Positions 6,213-8,311 of a stretch of DNA of 8,311 nt are shown here, in pieces. The stretch is from Actinoplanes liguriensis. GTDB taxonomy: Bacteria; Actinomycetota; Actinomycetes; Mycobacteriales; Micromonosporaceae. Both the position numbers and the translations under genes were made by a program. The notes beneath the pieces were generated by a model. The model was not told where the DNA came from. It did not search any database and saw only the letters and a list, made by a program, of their open reading frames with translations. The stretch spans positions 90,371 through 98,681 of the forward strand of contig KL571207.1 in the NCBI GenBank assembly GCA_000715855.1, given 5' to 3'. Numbering within the stretch: position 1 is the first letter of the stretch; every line of letters begins with the position of its first letter.

Positions 6213-6570
6213 ACAGCGTCTGCAGCGCTTTCCAAGATCAAGGCGCGCCAGTTGGCGGCCAACAAGATCCGAACAACGCCCGGCCCGGGCTCTGACACCG
6301 GGCCGGGCGTTGTGCTTTTCAGGGCCCTGTGGCCATCTGACCAGGGCTGTTGGGTAGGCCGGTTACGGTCTGGCCTATCACTTCTGTGACTGCTTAGCAC
6401 CACCCCGCGGGCTTCGCTGCCCACGATGACGGCGTCTTCGCCCACCGCCTGTCTGACCAGGTTGGTCGGCTCACGCCGTACGTCGGCAATGCGAACCGCA
6501 ACCATCTCCGGCCTCGCCGGATCGCGCCCAGAGTGCGCACCCGTTCCCTTTCTCGGTCCTTGGAGGATCT
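6213..6570. other. Intergenic region with terminator and upstream region of the 6571 gene
   Basis: This 358-base gap holds an inverted repeat GTTGGC-G-GCCAAC (6252-6264) and the terminator at 6274-6314, then about 255 bases leading to the next gene. No confident plus-strand promoter boxes are visible. On the minus strand, a coding-like start at 6505 is discussed in the findings. Confidence 0.5.
6274..6314 (+). terminator. Strong GC-rich terminator after the helix-turn-helix gene
   Basis: ACAACGCCCGGCCC (6274-6287) pairs perfectly with GGGCCGGGCGTTGT (6301-6314), giving a 14-base-pair stem with a 13-base loop. GCTTTT follows on the plus strand. It lies 61 bases after the stop at 6212 and marks the end of the plus-strand operon. 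Confidence 0.85.
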
Positions 6571-7245
6571 ATGCCCTGGACGACCCTCGTCTGCCTTCCG
6601 GCGGACACCCCCGCTCGTGAGTTCGAGGCCGCGGCTGCTGCTCGTGTGGCTGCTGTCCGGTTGACGTTGACCGGTCTCGTTCGGCATTTTCCGGCCGGTA
6701 CCCGATGGCGTCGCAGCAATCTGCTGTTGCCGTATCGCGGTACTGCTGCCGGTGGTCCGATTGCTCGCCTCGAGCTCAACGAGATGCGCAGTTCCGCTCA
6801 TCGGATGCACTGGTATCGCTGGCAGGTCTGGCGTCAGGTTGTCGCCGGTACGCCTACTGCTCGTCCGTTCTGGATGTTCCTGGACCGGCATCGTGCCGCT
6901 CCCCATCGCTACGAGCTTGCGCGTGCGAAGGCCGACTATCTGGCTCAGCCGCGGATCAGCGCGATGCGGGTGTACAACGCCTTTCCGCACCGTCCGGTCG
7001 CTCTGCCGACCAGTCATCTGGAGGCGTTGCAGCTGGGGGCCGACTCCTACGCCCATCTCGGGTGGTTGTCGGCGGTCCCGGGGCAGCAGCTGTTGTGTCC
7101 GGACGGGACCACCTTGTTGGGCCAGAGCAATGACCGGCTGGATGTCGGGTTGACGTATCTGGAGCACGCCAACTGGTGCTTGTCGGTGCTGGATCGCCGC
7201 GACGTCCTCGTCGCCGCGGTGACCGAGCCCGGCGCCACTTCCTGA
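6571..7245 (+). CDS. Protein of unknown family, upstream neighbour of the amidoligase-type gene
   Basis: The 224-residue protein starts at an ATG with GGAGG four bases upstream, and its codons are typical of the organism. I do not recognise the family. It begins with a strand (TTLVCLP), then an Ala-rich helix (about 14-40), then an aromatic basic stretch HWYRWQVWRQV (80-90). It contains eight tryptophans in all, and a C-terminal LLCPDGTTLLGQSNDRLDVGL region followed by helix YLEHANWCLSVLD (197-209). No signal peptide, membrane segment or known catalytic motif is visible, so a soluble cytoplasmic protein is likely. It lies directly upstream of, and in the same direction as, the amidoligase-type gene, with a hairpin terminator between them. 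A functional link is possible but rests only on position. Confidence 0.85.
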   Translation: MPWTTLVCLPADTPAREFEAAAAARVAAVRLTLTGLVRHFPAGTRWRRSNLLLPYRGTAAGGPIARLELNEMRSSAHRMHWYRWQVWRQVVAGTPTARPFWMFLDRHRAAPHRYELARAKADYLAQPRISAMRVYNAFPHRPVALPTSHLEALQLGADSYAHLGWLSAVPGQQLLCPDGTTLLGQSNDRLDVGLTYLEHANWCLSVLDRRDVLVAAVTEPGATS

Positions 7246-7252
7246 GTTCGTG

Positions 7253-7276
7253 AGGGCGGGCCGCCCGGCCCGCCCT
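7253..7276 (+). terminator. Hairpin terminator after the 224-residue protein gene
   Basis: AGGGCGGGCC and GGCCCGCCCT form a perfect 10-base-pair stem with a 4-base loop, starting 8 bases after the TGA. No T-run follows. The stem implies that the next gene has its own promoter or depends on read-through. Confidence 0.7.
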
Positions 7277-7318
7277 TAACAGTCGTCCCCTCCTGATTTT
7301 CCTGCGCGTCGGCGCGGT

Positions 7319-7341
7319 CACCGGGAGTGGAGACCCCGGTG
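7319..7341 (+). promoter_or_regulatory. Leader stem-loop upstream of the amidoligase-type gene
   Basis: CACCGGG and CCCGGTG pair around a 9-base loop, 47 bases before the ATG at 7388. The position in the 142-base gap suggests a 5' leader structure. No riboswitch class is recognised. Confidence 0.25.
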
Positions 7342-7387
7342 CGTCGTGTGCGCGTGGAGGGGGCTCCATCCTGACGGAGGTTCCACC

Positions 7388-8311
7388 ATGCCGTGTGATT
7401 CCACGGCCCCACCGCAACAGACCTGCGACCACTGCGCATTGCCGGCGGACGGGGTGGTTCTCACCTCGAGCAATCTGTCGATCTGCGAGCGCTGCCGGAT
7501 TCGCTCGTACACCCAGTGCCACGAGTGCTTGGGCTGGCATCACGTCGATGACCGTTGCCCGAACGGTTGCCGGTGTACGTGCGGGGACTGCGACGAGTGC
7601 GACGACCTGCCGTTCGACGGGGTGCACCACTACGAGTACCGGCCGGATCCGGTGTTTCACGGTGTCGGGCCGCTGTTTCTGGGCCCGGAGATCGAGGTCG
7701 AGGTCGAGCGCGGTGTCCCGCGCCGGTGCGCGCAGATCGCCACCGCGAGTCTGGGCGAGCTCGGATATCTCAAACGCGACGGGTCACTGGACAACGGGTT
7801 CGAGATCGTCACTCACCCGATGTCTTACGAGTGGGCCCTCGAGTATTTCCCGTGGGACATGTTCGACCGCTTGCGCAGCAACGGTTGTGTGACCGGTGAC
7901 AGCACCGGCCTGCACGTGCACCTGTCGAAAGCCGGTTTCTCCTCGTCCGGGCATTCGTACCGCTGGATGAAGTTCATCTACCGCAATGAGGCGGACGTGT
8001 TGCGTGTCGCGGGCCGGCAGTCGACGGCCTGGGCGGCGTTTCGTGACGAGGACCGGCGCGCGGTCAAGGCGTACATCAAGAACAACTGTTACGGCGACCG
8101 GTACCGGGCGATCAACACCAACAACCAGGCCACGTACGAGCTGAGGATCTTCGCCAGTTCCCTGGACCCGGACGTGGTCCGGGCGGCGTTCGCGTTCTCG
8201 GTCGCCTCGGTCGAGTACACCCGGCACCTGAGCGTTCCGGAGATCGTCGCGGGTGGCTGGGATTGGCCGGCGTTCACCGCCTGGCTCGCCGAGCGGCCGC
8301 TGTATCAGCCG
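7388..8311 (+). CDS. Zinc-ribbon-like / amidoligase fusion protein, 3' end outside window
   Basis: The frame is open from ATG 7388, with GGAGG seven bases upstream, to the window edge, giving 308 residues and no stop. Residues 1-71 hold 13 cysteines, mostly in C-x2-C pairs (C13/C16, C33/C36, C44/C47, C68/C71) with C57, C61, C63 and C65 between them, suggesting two or more zinc-binding ribbons. Residues about 95-280 carry the signature of the amidoligase family (glutamine-synthetase-fold COOH-NH2 ligases, Amidoligase_2 type): F97-L-G-P-E101-I-E-V-E, R130-D-G-S-L-D-N-G-F-E139-I-V-T-H-P, G174-L-H176-V-H178-L, and Y239-R-A-I-N followed by T249-Y-E251-L-R253-I-F. The Glu and His residues would bind metal-ATP. 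Known members are thought to form amide or peptide bonds on small molecules or proteins. The substrate here is unknown; the zinc head could bind a protein or nucleic acid partner. Confidence 0.85.
   Translation, partial: MPCDSTAPPQQTCDHCALPADGVVLTSSNLSICERCRIRSYTQCHECLGWHHVDDRCPNGCRCTCGDCDECDDLPFDGVHHYEYRPDPVFHGVGPLFLGPEIEVEVERGVPRRCAQIATASLGELGYLKRDGSLDNGFEIVTHPMSYEWALEYFPWDMFDRLRSNGCVTGDSTGLHVHLSKAGFSSSGHSYRWMKFIYRNEADVLRVAGRQSTAWAAFRDEDRRAVKAYIKNNCYGDRYRAINTNNQATYELRIFASSLDPDVVRAAFAFSVASVEYTRHLSVPEIVAGGWDWPAFTAWLAERPLYQP

Noticed and set aside
6394..7167. 257-codon minus-strand frame
   Set aside because: Antisense to the 224-residue protein, which has a strong ribosome site and better codon pattern.
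7395..7892. 165-codon plus-strand frame and other frames over the same stretch
   Set aside because: Frame-shifted shadows of the amidoligase-type gene, whose own frame runs open from 7388 to the window end.
1..8311. CRISPR array, rRNA genes, phage integrase
   Set aside because: No spaced repeat array, rRNA-like stretch or recombinase catalytic motif was seen on either strand.

Overview
The window looks like chromosome or integrated-element DNA from a GC-rich actinobacterium. The strongest pointers are a paired XRE regulator/DUF397 gene set, GTG starts, GC-rich third codon positions, and a small protein with a C-x2-C-x5-C core followed by an RQPGASRPEL tail. That tail is, from memory, common in Micromonosporaceae-like actinomycetes. 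The family-level assignment is inference only.

Left part (1-3509). The window opens inside a decayed IS30-family transposase, broken by a one-base deletion near 568 and a premature TAA at 664. Next is a PD-(D/E)XK nuclease-like gene (908-1531) with a lower-GC feel than its neighbours. About 500 bases without a convincing gene follow. Then comes a minus-strand, Tat-exported S12-type serine hydrolase of the beta-lactamase/D-Ala-D-Ala carboxypeptidase class (2047-3186), whose start region can fold into a hairpin.

Junction (3510-3524). Fifteen bases are identical to the inner part of the Tn5 mosaic end used in tagmentation sequencing libraries, followed by what resembles an IS30-family element end. 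I read this as a probable assembly artefact, so the left and right parts may not be neighbours in the real genome.

Right part (3525-8311). A minus-strand XRE/DUF5753 regulator and its DUF397 partner overlap by one base and end at a strong hairpin terminator. Across a divergent AT-richer region, plus-strand genes run rightward: the C-x2-C-x5-C protein, a 91-aa hypothetical, and an AlpA/MerR-like helix-turn-helix protein, closed by a strong terminator. Next is a 224-aa protein of unknown family, and last a gene cut by the window end. That final gene (7388 onward) encodes a cysteine-rich zinc-ribbon-like head fused to a domain with amidoligase (glutamine-synthetase-fold COOH-NH2 ligase) motifs. 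The amidoligase-type gene and its unknown upstream neighbour are the best candidate here for an undescribed system.
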